From Pseudarthrobacter sp. NamE2 (GTDB lineage: Bacteria; Actinomycetota; Actinomycetes; Actinomycetales; Micrococcaceae): a stretch of 64,000 nt of DNA. Shown in pieces: positions 8,953 to 17,402 of this stretch. Below the pieces are notes generated by a model. It was not told the DNA's origin. It saw only the letters and a program-made list of their open reading frames with translations, and searched no databases. The stretch covers positions 496,001-560,000 of the forward strand of contig NZ_VAHN01000001.1 of the NCBI RefSeq assembly GCF_005796205.1, given 5' to 3'. Position 1 is the first letter of the stretch. Each line of letters starts with the position of its first letter. A program made the translations under genes and the position numbers.

Positions 8953-11194
8953 CAAAATCGACCCTGTGCTCTTCGAGGTGGTCTGGCATCGCTTGCTGGA
9001 CATCACCGAGGAAATGGGCATCAAGTACATGCGCACCTCGGGGTCTCCCATCCTCGTCGGCGCCTACGATGCCAGCACCGGGATCACGCTGCCCGACGGC
9101 AAGCTGGTGGCCATGGGCCCATACATCTCGACCCAGGCCCACGTCCTGCGGCTCATCGTCGATTCCGTCATCAAGCAGCGCATGGAAAGCCCCGGTATCA
9201 ATCCAGGAGACATGTTCATCTGCAATGACCCCTACCTCGGCGCCACCCATCAGCCGGACGTTGCCACCGTCGCCCCGGTACATCATTCGGGAGCATTGCG
9301 CGCCTGGGTCGGCTCGTCCGGTCACTGGCTCGATATCGGCGGCAGCGAGCCCGGCGGATTCAACATGACTGCAACATCTGTCTTTGACGAAGGTCTTCGC
9401 CTGCCGCCAACCAAAATCGTCGAGGGACACGAGATCCGTGAAGACATCGTTGACCTCATCATGGCCCAGGTGCGCGAACCTCTCGCCGAGCTTGACTTGC
9501 GCGGGCAGTTGGTTGCCAACGAAGTCGGGCGCAACCGCTTGCTCGAGGTCGCCGACGAAGTTGGGCCTTCCGTTCTGGATGACGTGATGCGCCGCGGCAT
9601 CAGTCACGTGGCGGGCCGCCTGCGTTCCCGGTTGCGGTCACTCCCCGACGGCCTTTGGCGGGAGGTGCAGTACCTGGACCACGACGGACACAAACAAAAC
9701 GTCCGCAAGATCGTTTGCACATTGACGAAATCCGGTGACCACCTGACCCTGGACTTCGCCGGCTCGGATGCGCAGGTTGAGGGCTTCGCCAACACGGCGT
9801 TCGGCGGGCTGCGTGCCGCGGTCCTGTCCGGAGTATGCATCGCCCTCGGTTACGATTTGACCTGGAACGACGGCGCCGCGGACTGTGTCGAAATCAAGGC
9901 GCCCCGGCGCACCATCGTCACCGCCGAGTATCCGACACCGGTGTCGATGTCGACGATCTCGGCAATCATCGTGACGCTTAACCTTGTGCTCGTTGTGCTC
10001 TCGCGCATGCTGCTGGCCAGCCCCAGGCACCACGAGCAGGCGATGGCAAGCTGGTGTGCCACGTCGTTGGGCGTCTCCATGGTGGGAGTCAACCGCGACG
10101 GAACCTTCACCGTCGCCCCGGAAGCCAGCCACTTTGCCGCGGGTGCCGGTGCGCGGTCCTACGCCGACGGAGTCGACACCGGTGGCATCATCATCAACAC
10201 CACCGCGAACATCCCCTCGATCGAGGCCACAGAAGATGCCTACCCGCTGCTCTACCTGTTCCGACGCCAGCTGACCGACTCGGGCGGAGCCGGCCGCTTC
10301 AGAGGCGGGGCATCGGGCGAGGTCGCCATCGTTCCCTATGAGAGCCAGGGCCCCCTGTCCACATCCTTCGCCGGTGTCGGATCGCTCACTCCCAATGCCG
10401 TTGGACTGGCGGGAGGCCTGCCTGGAGCGTCCGTTCGCTACCTTCGGTTTCTGGACGCTGCCCGCCTGGATCCAGAAAGTGAAATTCTCGGCCTGGTCGG
10501 CACGCTCGAGCAGATCGGAGGCAAACGGACCGTTGGCCCGCTCAACAGTTCCAAGATTGAGTTCGGAATAAACACCGTTGAGTACCACAACTGGCAAGGC
10601 GGCGGCGGATTCGGCGACGCGCTTGACCGGGACCCTGCTAAAGTGCTCACCGACGTCCGAACGGGGCTCGTCTCTGCAGACGAAGCCTTCAGGACTTATG
10701 GTGTCGTGCTAACAGTGGGAACAACCATCGAACTTGACGGCGGGGGGACGGAGGAACATCGCCAAGAACTGCGAAAGCAACGGCTGCAGAGGGCCGTACC
10801 CTTCACTGACAGCCATCCGCTCGTTCTCCCTGAATCCCTTACCGCTCAGGAGCCGGAAAGCGGCGTCGAACGCGAGCAGGTGAACTATTGGAACATTGTT
10901 GCCATCGACAATGCCGTAAACACGATGTCGTGCATGCGGTGTGGAACCGTCCTTGGCTCGGCGACCATGGACGTGCGGCACGGTTGCGTCATCGAGGAGG
11001 TCCCCGCAGCCACCATTGGCCCCATCCGTGGTGAGGACTATGCCGAGGACTATTCCAAGGCCGGCGGGGTTCCGATTGCCATCAGGTCCTTCTATTGCCC
11101 CGGCTGCGGGCGCCGGCTCGAGGCAGACCTGGTTGTTCCAGGAGAGGTGGGTCCGTCCTCGGTTATTTTCCGAGGAGGCGTGAATACGGCATGA
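8945..11194 (+). CDS. HyuB-type subunit fused to acetone-carboxylase-gamma-like zinc ribbon
   Basis: 749 aa from the ATG at 8945 (AGGAG upstream). Residues 1 to about 570 match HyuB/hydantoinase B (DPVLFEVVWHRL start, FICNDPYLGATHQPDV, GGSGRFRGG-like glycine loop GGAGRFRGGASGE). The family is usually 500-600 aa, so about 150 residues are extra. They contain CMRC (C663, C666) and CPGC (C718, C721), a treble-clef or ribbon-type metal site like that of acetone carboxylase gamma subunits. The fusion suggests an alpha-plus-gamma-like subunit working with HyuA. It overlaps the next gene by 4 nt (ATGA). Confidence 0.85.
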   Translation: MSDKIDPVLFEVVWHRLLDITEEMGIKYMRTSGSPILVGAYDASTGITLPDGKLVAMGPYISTQAHVLRLIVDSVIKQRMESPGINPGDMFICNDPYLGATHQPDVATVAPVHHSGALRAWVGSSGHWLDIGGSEPGGFNMTATSVFDEGLRLPPTKIVEGHEIREDIVDLIMAQVREPLAELDLRGQLVANEVGRNRLLEVADEVGPSVLDDVMRRGISHVAGRLRSRLRSLPDGLWREVQYLDHDGHKQNVRKIVCTLTKSGDHLTLDFAGSDAQVEGFANTAFGGLRAAVLSGVCIALGYDLTWNDGAADCVEIKAPRRTIVTAEYPTPVSMSTISAIIVTLNLVLVVLSRMLLASPRHHEQAMASWCATSLGVSMVGVNRDGTFTVAPEASHFAAGAGARSYADGVDTGGIIINTTANIPSIEATEDAYPLLYLFRRQLTDSGGAGRFRGGASGEVAIVPYESQGPLSTSFAGVGSLTPNAVGLAGGLPGASVRYLRFLDAARLDPESEILGLVGTLEQIGGKRTVGPLNSSKIEFGINTVEYHNWQGGGGFGDALDRDPAKVLTDVRTGLVSADEAFRTYGVVLTVGTTIELDGGGTEEHRQELRKQRLQRAVPFTDSHPLVLPESLTAQEPESGVEREQVNYWNIVAIDNAVNTMSCMRCGTVLGSATMDVRHGCVIEEVPAATIGPIRGEDYAEDYSKAGGVPIAIRSFYCPGCGRRLEADLVVPGEVGPSSVIFRGGVNTA

Positions 11195-11886
11195 GCCTGA
11201 GTATCGACTTCGAGGACTGGCTTGCTTTCGGTACATCGGTGATCTCCGACAGCAATGGCCGCCAAGGAGTGCTGTCCTCCCGTATCCGCCCCCAAACCGG
11301 CACAAGCCTTGTCGGCCGGGCATACTGTGTCCGTGTTGTGGTCGGTGACAGCGCTTCCCTTCACCAAGCACTTGAGGTCGTCCCGTCCGGATCCGTGCTC
11401 GTTGTCGATGCAGGTGGCTTCGCAGACCGGGCAGTATGGGGCGAGGTGCTCACCGCGGCCGCACAACATCGGGGAGTGGTGGGCGCCGTGATCGACGGAG
11501 CGATCAGGGATGTCGCTGCGATCAGGCGGCGCGGCTTTCCGGTCTACAGCATCTCGATTTCCGCAGCGGGCCCGCACAAGGCCAGCGGAGGCGAATGGGG
11601 AGCCGGCGTCTCATGCGGGGGTGTCAGCGTAAACACCGGAGACCTAATCGTCGCTGACGAGGACGGGGTGGTCGTCGTGCCCTGGGAATCTCGTGAAGTC
11701 ATTGCGGCAGCCGCGCGCGCCAACATGAGACGGGAAGAGAAGCTCATTGCGCAGATCAGGGCTGGTCTCAGCACAGCAGAATATTTCGGTCTCACCCGGC
11801 AGGGGCCAGACAAGGATGGCCGGGCCACGACGGTATCAGAGGCCGGTCCCAAGGCGACTTCCCCACATTCAGGAGAAACAACATGA
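11191..11886 (+). CDS. RraA / HMG-aldolase family protein
   Basis: 231 aa from the ATG at 11191, preceded by GAGGAGG. It carries the family signature GAVIDGAIRDVAAIRRRGFPVYS, in which the D and R bind a divalent metal and substrate in 4-hydroxy-4-methyl-2-oxoglutarate/oxaloacetate aldolases; GVSVNTGDLIVADEDGVVVVP follows, also typical. The family includes RNase E inhibitors (RraA) and divalent-metal aldolases or decarboxylases of 2-oxo dicarboxylates. In this operon the catabolic lyase role is more likely. The C-terminus is extended by about 20 polar residues. ATGA overlaps link it to both neighbours. Confidence 0.85.
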   Translation: MSLSIDFEDWLAFGTSVISDSNGRQGVLSSRIRPQTGTSLVGRAYCVRVVVGDSASLHQALEVVPSGSVLVVDAGGFADRAVWGEVLTAAAQHRGVVGAVIDGAIRDVAAIRRRGFPVYSISISAAGPHKASGGEWGAGVSCGGVSVNTGDLIVADEDGVVVVPWESREVIAAAARANMRREEKLIAQIRAGLSTAEYFGLTRQGPDKDGRATTVSEAGPKATSPHSGETT

Positions 11887-12728
11887 GAATCGCACGCACC
11901 ATGCTCGCAGGCCGTCCCGAATTCATCGTCGGTGATAAACCAGGCACCTGGGCCGCGCTGTCGGCGCTGAACCTCGCCTACCCGGACACCCGCTCACTCA
12001 TTGAAGACTTCGACCGCCTTCGTAGCCGCTTCCCCGGCAAGGCACCCACCCTCGACATCGCCGACGAAGAATTGCTCAACCCCGTTGTCCGCCCGGGCAA
12101 GATCCTGGCAGTTGGCCTCAACTACGCTAGCCATGCAAAAGAGACCGGAGCCACGCCTCCCGAGAAACCCCTCATCTTCGCAAAGTACCCCAGCTCACTC
12201 AACGGACCGTTCGCCGATGTCATGATCGGACCGCCAGTCACAGAACAGGCCGACTACGAGTCCGAGCTCGCCGTCATAATAGGCAACCCGGCTAAGCGCA
12301 TCAGGCGCGAGGAAGCCGGGTCGCATGTATTTGCCTACGCTGTTGCCAACGACGTTTCCGCCCGTGATGCCCAGAAGTCAGACGGGCAGTTTTCGCGATC
12401 AAAGAGCGCCGACACATTTTGCCCGATAGGTCCCTGGCTGACCACCGCCGAGGAGGTCACCAACCCATACGACCTCGAAGTCACTTCTAGGGTAAACGGA
12501 GAGCTCCGCCAAAACGGCTCGACGGCCGACATGCTCTTCGATGTCAGCGAACTCATTTCCTACCTGTCGACGACCATCACCCTCGAAGCCGGTGATGTCA
12601 TCCTCACAGGCACACCTCCTGGAGTCGGGCTCGGCTTCACCCCACCACGCTTTCTGCAGCCCAGCGATGTTGTTGAATGTGCCATCACCGGGCTCGGAAC
12701 CATTCGCAACAGGTTCGTTGCCGCCTAG
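11883..12728 (+). CDS. Fumarylacetoacetate hydrolase (FAH) family protein
   Basis: 281 aa. The FAH fold is recognisable by KILAVGLNYASHAKETG, DYESELAVIIG with metal-binding acidic residues, YAVANDVSARDAQ and TGTPPGVGLGFTPP. Family members cleave or hydrate C-C bonds of acylpyruvates or dehydrate and decarboxylate 2-oxo acids with Mg2+. It is last in the operon, overlapping the RraA-like gene by 4 nt, with AGGAG upstream. It probably handles a 2-oxo acid intermediate of the HyuAB pathway. The specific reaction is unknown. Confidence 0.88.
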   Translation: MRIARTMLAGRPEFIVGDKPGTWAALSALNLAYPDTRSLIEDFDRLRSRFPGKAPTLDIADEELLNPVVRPGKILAVGLNYASHAKETGATPPEKPLIFAKYPSSLNGPFADVMIGPPVTEQADYESELAVIIGNPAKRIRREEAGSHVFAYAVANDVSARDAQKSDGQFSRSKSADTFCPIGPWLTTAEEVTNPYDLEVTSRVNGELRQNGSTADMLFDVSELISYLSTTITLEAGDVILTGTPPGVGLGFTPPRFLQPSDVVECAITGLGTIRNRFVAA

Positions 12729-12735
12729 AAAGGCG
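12720..12735 (+). terminator. Short hairpin at the end of the hyu operon
   Basis: CCGCCT-AGAA-AGGCGG overlaps the FAH stop codon. There is no following T tract, so it may be only a stabilising 3' hairpin. Confidence 0.3.
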
Positions 12736-13339
12736 GATCCCTTAGCACGCGGACGAAGGGATAAGGTCAGGACGATGCAGGACCCAGGCCTGATTAGAGT
12801 TTGGCGAAAGGGGCCTCTTGTTTAGTCCGGAGAACACGGCTCACAGCGGGAGTTCGTCCAGTTAGGCCGCCCAACCTGACATCATACTGTGGCGCCAGGA
12901 CGAGCCTGCAGTTCGGTTTTCTTCCTCTGACACCGGCGGCAAGGAACTCCTAAGTCCAAAACCTGACACGCGCCGTCTGCGGCCGCTAATGAAGCAGACG
13001 TAAGTGTGGACATTGTCCACACTTACTTTGGCAGGACAAATGCCGGCGGATTGCCGCTCCGGCCGCCCTGAACCCGCTTTTGCAAAAGCCTAGCTCGACC
13101 TAGCGCAGTCATGTTGTGCACCGCAACCTCGAACCATGAATAGGTGTTGGACAACCCCGCCCAACCGACATACAGGAACGAGGAACCGCACAAACCCAAC
13201 CACAGCAGGCGGAGGGCCCACTAGCCAGGCCCCTGATCCCGTCACCCACACCGGAATAGGCCACCGCGGCGGCCAGGCCACAGCCCGCGCACCTAGCGTC
13301 AGAGGGACGCCACCACAAGCCATGTCAACACGTTAAAGC
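12729..13339. other. Intergenic island end, no gene recognised
   Basis: About 610 bp without a supportable gene. A 66-codon open frame at 13136-13336 is Pro/Thr/Arg-rich, has no good ribosome binding site and matches no family I know. The region holds the palindrome at 13001-13025 and leads into the right att-like repeat. A lost integrase or its remnant could have been here, but no trace is readable. Confidence 0.55.
13001..13025. repeat. Palindrome shared by both island ends (right copy)
   Basis: Perfect 11-nt arms TAAGTGTGGAC / GTCCACACTTA around ATT. Core and orientation match the left copy at 260-286. No T tract follows here, so a terminator role is unlikely for this copy. Confidence 0.7.
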
Positions 13340-13360
13340 AAAAACCCCTCTGACGAGGGG
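13340..13360 (-). terminator. tRNA-Leu terminator
   Basis: Read on the minus strand it is CCCCTC-GTCA-GAGGGG followed by TTTTT, a compact intrinsic terminator 9 nt past the tRNA 3' end. Confidence 0.8.
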
Positions 13361-13389
13361 ATACCCTGTGCCCGAGGTGGGACTCGAAC
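13340..13389. repeat. att-like repeat, right copy (inside tRNA-Leu 3' end)
   Basis: The right-hand copy of the boundary repeat covers the tRNA-Leu terminator and the last ~21 nt of the tRNA. The identical part is 13366-13389. Confidence 0.8.
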
Positions 13390-13450
13390 CCACACACCTT
13401 TCGATACCGCATTTTGAGTGCGGCGCGTCTGCCAATTCCGCCACTCGGGC
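13369..13450 (-). tRNA. tRNA-Leu (anticodon CAA)
   Basis: An 82-nt class II tRNA. The 7-bp acceptor GCCCGAG/CTCGGGC closes with discriminator A; the anticodon stem-loop is CCGCA-CTCAAAA-TGCGG, giving CAA for UUG codons. It has a short variable arm and the T-loop GGTTCGAGTCC. CCA is not encoded. Its 3' end is the insertion site of the left-hand island and appears restored intact. Confidence 0.95.
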
Positions 13451-13652
13451 GCGGAATACATGGAGCCATGGAGTACGCCCACAGCTGACTGTGAGCAACG
13501 CGATCGCTTCACGTACGCGGAATTACTCTACATCCAGATAGGCTGAATTCCAGAATCGCGCCGCCGACGCCGCAAAAGACCCTGCAAGCCAAGTACAGCC
13601 GCGGTGGCACCTAAGATAGTGATGTCCCGCCGTACCTTTTCAAGGAGATCCC

Positions 13653-14258
13653 GTGACTGAACAGACGGAGTCCAAGTCCGCGTCCCAGCCGGCGCGCCGC
13701 GTCGTGGTGGCCGAAGATGAAACCCTCATCCGCCTCGACATCATCGAAATCCTGCGCGGCGAAGGCTACGACGTCATCGGCGAGGCGGACAACGGCGAGA
13801 AGGCCGTCCAGCTCGCTGAAGAACTCAAGCCGGACCTGGTCCTCATGGACGTTAAGATGCCTGTTATGGACGGCATTTCCGCTGCCGAAAAGATCGTCAA
13901 GGCACGCATCGCCCCCGTGGTGCTGCTGACCGCGTTCAGCCAGAAGGAACTCGTGGAGCGCGCCCGCGACGCCGGTGCCATGGCCTACGTGGTCAAACCC
14001 TTCACCCCTGCGGACCTGATCCCCGCCCTGGAGATTGCGCTCTCCCGCCACGAGGAGATCAAAGCCCTTGAAAGCGAGGTCTCCGACCTTCAGGAGCAGT
14101 TCGCCACCCGCAAGCTCGTGGAGCGCGCCAAGAGCCTGCTCACCACCAAGATGGGCCTCACGGAGCCGGAAGCCTTCCGCTGGATCCAGAAGACGTCCAT
14201 GGACCGCCGCCTCAGCATGCGCGAGGTCGCCGAGACCATCATCAACCAGGTCAACTAA
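13653..14258 (+). CDS. pdtaR: ANTAR-domain response regulator PdtaR
   Basis: 201 aa; GTG start after AAGGAGATCCC. The receiver domain has the phospho-acceptor in LVLMDVKMPVMDG (D66), acidic pocket EDE (21-23) and switch Lys in YVVKPF (K115). A coiled linker (about 130-150) leads to an ANTAR RNA-binding domain (RAKSLLTTKMGLTEPEAFRWIQKTSMDRR...) about 150-195. In actinobacteria PdtaR is activated by histidine kinase PdtaS and acts as an antiterminator by binding paired hairpins in mRNA leaders. The kinase gene is not in the window. It is monocistronic with a strong terminator. Confidence 0.93.
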   Translation: MTEQTESKSASQPARRVVVAEDETLIRLDIIEILRGEGYDVIGEADNGEKAVQLAEELKPDLVLMDVKMPVMDGISAAEKIVKARIAPVVLLTAFSQKELVERARDAGAMAYVVKPFTPADLIPALEIALSRHEEIKALESEVSDLQEQFATRKLVERAKSLLTTKMGLTEPEAFRWIQKTSMDRRLSMREVAETIINQVN

Positions 14259-14267
14259 ACACCTGCG

Positions 14268-14330
14268 GGTTGGGCTTGTGGGTTTCGACAAGCCCAACCA
14301 TCGGCCTCCGGGTTTCGACAAGCCCAACCA
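14268..14330. repeat. GGTTTCGACAAGCCCAACC intergenic repeat unit
   Basis: The first part folds as GGTTGGGCTTGT / ACAAGCCCAACC with an 8-nt loop (14268-14299). A 21-nt direct repeat of its right half follows (14280-14300 and 14310-14330). Similar TTTCGACAAGC-containing palindromes are, as I recall, dispersed in Micrococcales intergenic DNA. Confidence 0.6.
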
Positions 14331-14341
14331 AACAAAGAGAA

Positions 14342-14373
14342 CCCCTGCCAGCCGGCAGGGGTCCTTTTTGTTG
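14342..14373 (+). terminator. pdtaR intrinsic terminator
   Basis: CCCCTGCC-AGCC-GGCAGGGG followed by TCCTTTTTG. It lies between convergent pdtaR and pyk and may serve both directions, since A-rich sequence precedes it. Confidence 0.85.
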
Positions 14374-14375
14374 TC

Positions 14376-15875
14376 CTAGGCCTGGGGAGCCTTCTTCTTC
14401 TTTTCCGGCCAGGGGCCGAGCTTCTCGCGGTTGCTGGTGATCTCGCCGCCGCGGGTGGAGTCGGCGAGGTCGCCCACCTTGTGCACCTTCAGCGAGTTGG
14501 TGGAACCGGCCTTACCGGGAGGCGAACCGGCAGCGATGACCACCAGGTCACCGTCCTCCACCAGGCCCATTTCCTCAAGGCTGCGGTCAACCTGGGCGGT
14601 CATGGCGTCCGTGTGGTCCACCATCTGCACCAGCACCGGCTGGATGCCCCAGGTCAGCGCCAGCTGGTTCCAGACCTGCTCCACCGGCGTGAAAGCGAAC
14701 ACCGGCTTGATCGGGCGCAGGCGGGACAGGCGGCGCGCCGAGTCGCCGGACTGGGTGAACGCACAGATGTACTTGGCGTCCAGCTGGTCGGCGATTTCGA
14801 CGGCGGCACGCGTGATGGCGCCGCCACGGGTCTTGGGCTTGGTCCCCAGCGGAGGAACGCGCTCCAGGCCGTGGACCTCGGTGGATTCAATGATCCGGGC
14901 CATGGTCTTCACGGTATCGATCGGGTACTTGCCCACGCTGGTCTCACCGGACAGCATCACGGCGTCCGCACCGTCCAGGACGGCGTTGGCGCAGTCGGAA
15001 GCCTCAGCCCGGGTGGGCCGCGGGTTGTCGATCATGGACTCCAGCACCTGGGTTGCCACGATGACCGGCTTCGCCCAGCGGCGTGCCAGCTCGATGGCGC
15101 GCTTCTGCACGATCGGCACTTCCTCCAGGGGAAGCTCCACGCCCAGGTCGCCACGGGCCACCATGATCGCGTCGAACGCGTCAATGATCTCGGGCAGCTG
15201 CTCAACGGCCTGCGGTTTTTCGATCTTGGCGATTACGGGCGCGCGGCGGCCTTCCTCGTCCATGATCTCGTGCACGCGCCTGATGTCCTGCGCGTCACGG
15301 ACGAAGGACAGGGCGATCAGGTCCACGCCGCGGCGCAACGCCCAGCGCAGGTCATCCTCGTCCTTCTCGCTCAGGGCGGGAACATTGACGGCAACTCCGG
15401 GCAGGTTGATGCCCTTGTTGTTGGACACCATGCCGCCCACGGTCACCTCGGCAACCACCTTGACGTCGTCGACGGCCGTGGCGCGCATGGCCACCTTGCC
15501 GTCGTCGATCAGCAGGGCGTCCCCCACCTTCACGTCCTCGGTGAGGCTCTTCAGGGTGGTGGAGCAGATCTCCTGGGTTCCCGGAACGTCCTCGGTGGTA
15601 ATGGTGAACGTGTCACCCGCAGCGAGGGCGTGCGGACCGTCAACAAAGCGGCCCAGGCGGATCTTGGGACCCTGCAGGTCAGCCATGATCGCCACGGCCT
15701 TGCCCAGGTCCGCGGCCGCCTTGCGGACGTTCTCGTAGGTGTTGTCATGCACCGTGTAGTCGCCGTGGCTCATGTTCATCCGGGCGACGTCAACACCGGC
15801 TTCGAGCACCGCGAGGGTGTTCTCATAGCTGGCAATTGCCGGGCCGAATGTAGCCACAATTTTTGCGCGTCTCAT
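14376..15875 (-). CDS. pyk: Pyruvate kinase
   Basis: 499 aa, normal length. It catalyses phosphoenolpyruvate + ADP to pyruvate + ATP in glycolysis. Visible signatures: RRAKIVATFGPA start, MNMSHGD, the active-site segment PVIAKIEKPQAVEQLPEI with catalytic Lys, MVARGDLGVELP, and the TQVLESMI segment. The C-terminal allosteric domain is present (SGDSARRLSRLRPIKPVFAFTP). The start ATG follows a purine-rich GGGTAGG. It is downstream of gltD on the same strand, separated by 69 nt. Confidence 0.97.
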   Translation of the reverse strand: MRRAKIVATFGPAIASYENTLAVLEAGVDVARMNMSHGDYTVHDNTYENVRKAAADLGKAVAIMADLQGPKIRLGRFVDGPHALAAGDTFTITTEDVPGTQEICSTTLKSLTEDVKVGDALLIDDGKVAMRATAVDDVKVVAEVTVGGMVSNNKGINLPGVAVNVPALSEKDEDDLRWALRRGVDLIALSFVRDAQDIRRVHEIMDEEGRRAPVIAKIEKPQAVEQLPEIIDAFDAIMVARGDLGVELPLEEVPIVQKRAIELARRWAKPVIVATQVLESMIDNPRPTRAEASDCANAVLDGADAVMLSGETSVGKYPIDTVKTMARIIESTEVHGLERVPPLGTKPKTRGGAITRAAVEIADQLDAKYICAFTQSGDSARRLSRLRPIKPVFAFTPVEQVWNQLALTWGIQPVLVQMVDHTDAMTAQVDRSLEEMGLVEDGDLVVIAAGSPPGKAGSTNSLKVHKVGDLADSTRGGEITSNREKLGPWPEKKKKAPQA

Positions 15876-15944
15876 ATACCTACCCTATTGGTAACTTGCA
15901 TTGGTTAGTTGTCGCGGGGGTGAACTTCTCCCCCGGGTGCAGCG

Positions 15945-17402
15945 CTACAGGACGGCGATGGCGCGGTCCGTGGGCGCGACGGGCGCAGGCAGGATGGTGC
16001 TTCCCATCAGGTACTTATCGACGGCGGCTGCCGCTGCGCGCCCCTCGGCGATGGCCCACACGATCAGCGACTGGCCGCGGCCTGCGTCTCCGGCCACGAA
16101 GACACCTTCGGTGTTGGTCATGTAGTAGCCGTCGCGGGCCACGTTGCCGCGGCCGTCGAATTCGGCCTTCACCTGCTCGGTGATGTTGGCGGGTTCGGCA
16201 CCGGTGAAGCCCAGGGACAGGAACACCAGGTCCGCCGGGATGATGCGTTCCGTACCCGCCTTGGGCAGGCGCTTACCGTCAACGAATTCGGTTTCGGCAA
16301 CCTTGACGCCGGTCAGCTTGCCGTCCTCGCCCACGAACTCGACGGTGGAGGCAAGGTAGGTGCGTTCGCCGCCTTCTTCGTGCGCGCTGGCCATCTCGAA
16401 GAGGGTGGGGAACGTCGGCCAGGGCTGGTGGCTGGCACGCTCGGCCGGCGGCTGCTTGCCGATGGCCAGCGTGGTCACGGATGCCGCACCATGGCGGTGC
16501 GCGGTGCCGAGACAGTCCGCGCCGGTGTCGCCGCCGCCGAGGATCACCACGTGCTTGCCCTGGGCGTGGATCTGGTTCTCCACGGTGTCACCTGCCACGG
16601 CGCGGTTCGCCGGGACAAGGTAGTCCATCGCGAAGTGGACGCCTTCGAGGTCGCGGCCCGGGATGGGCAGGTCCCGCGGGACGGTGGCACCGGTGCAGAT
16701 CACGACGGCGTCATAGCGCCTGCGCAGCTGCTCCCACGTCACGTCCGTCCCCACGGAGACGCCGGTCCGGAAGCGGGTGCCTTCCGCCTTCATCTGCTCG
16801 ATGCGGCGGTCCACCTGCTCCTTTTCCATCTTGAAGTCCGGGATGCCGTAGCGCAGCAGGCCGCCGATCCGGTCATCGCGCTCGTACACGGCTACGGTGT
16901 GGCCCACCCGGGTCAGCTGCTGGGCAACTGCCAGGCCGGCAGGGCCGGATCCCACCACTGCCACCGTCTTGCCGGTCAGGCGGGTCGGGGGCAGCGGGTT
17001 GACCCAGCCGTTGTCGAACGCCTCGTCGATGATGGAAACTTCCACCTGCTTGATGGTGACCGCGGGCTGGTTGATCCCCAGCACACAGGACGCCTCGCAG
17101 GGTGCCGGGCACAGCCGGCCGGTGAACTCCGGGAAGTTGTTCGTGGCGTGCAGGCGCTCGATCGCTTCCTCGCCCTTGTCCCGCCACATGAGGTCGTTCC
17201 ACTCGGGAATGAGGTTGCCCAGCGGGCAGCCCTGGTGGCAGAACGGGATGCCGCAGTCCATGCAACGGCCCGCCTGGGCCTTCAGCGTGCCCTTGTCCTG
17301 TGCCTCGTACACTTCCTTCCAGTCCATGATGCGGACGGGAACAGGACGGCGCGGCTGGGTTTCACGCTGGCGTACTTTCAAAAATCCGCGTGGATCAGCC
17401 AC
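15945..17402 (-). CDS. gltD: Glutamate synthase (NADPH) small subunit
   Basis: 485 aa. It supplies electrons from NADPH via FAD and iron-sulfur clusters to the large subunit. Cysteines for the clusters are in [17 protein letters not shown] and CPAPCEASC near the N-terminus. The FAD motif is [17 protein letters not shown] and the NADPH-site glycines are in [15 protein letters not shown]. The GTG start lies 8 nt inside the end of gltB, so translation is coupled and the subunits are made together. Confidence 0.96.
   Translation of the reverse strand: MADPRGFLKVRQRETQPRRPVPVRIMDWKEVYEAQDKGTLKAQAGRCMDCGIPFCHQGCPLGNLIPEWNDLMWRDKGEEAIERLHATNNFPEFTGRLCPAPCEASCVLGINQPAVTIKQVEVSIIDEAFDNGWVNPLPPTRLTGKTVAVVGSGPAGLAVAQQLTRVGHTVAVYERDDRIGGLLRYGIPDFKMEKEQVDRRIEQMKAEGTRFRTGVSVGTDVTWEQLRRRYDAVVICTGATVPRDLPIPGRDLEGVHFAMDYLVPANRAVAGDTVENQIHAQGKHVVILGGGDTGADCLGTAHRHGAASVTTLAIGKQPPAERASHQPWPTFPTLFEMASAHEEGGERTYLASTVEFVGEDGKLTGVKVAETEFVDGKRLPKAGTERIIPADLVFLSLGFTGAEPANITEQVKAEFDGRGNVARDGYYMTNTEGVFVAGDAGRGQSLIVWAIAEGRAAAAAVDKYLMGSTILPAPVAPTDRAIAVL

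Larger units (their letters stand above)
123..13389. mobile_element. Putative genomic island integrated at tRNA-Leu
   Basis: The segment is bounded by a ~49-50 bp imperfect direct repeat (123-171 and 13340-13389). Its last 24 nt (148-171 and 13366-13389) are identical and correspond to the 3' end of the intact tRNA-Leu. This is the layout left by site-specific insertion at a tRNA 3' end: the intact tRNA stays at one end and a displaced 3' fragment at the other. The cargo is a catabolic operon with its own transporter and LacI regulator plus a lytic transglycosylase. A second shared palindrome lies inside each end. No integrase, excisionase or transposase is recognisable inside, so the element is decayed, mobilised in trans, or part of a longer tandem array beyond the window start. 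Confidence 0.7.

Noticed and set aside
13136..13336. 66-codon ORF near the right island end
   Set aside because: No ribosome binding site, skewed Pro/Thr/Arg composition and no similarity recognised.
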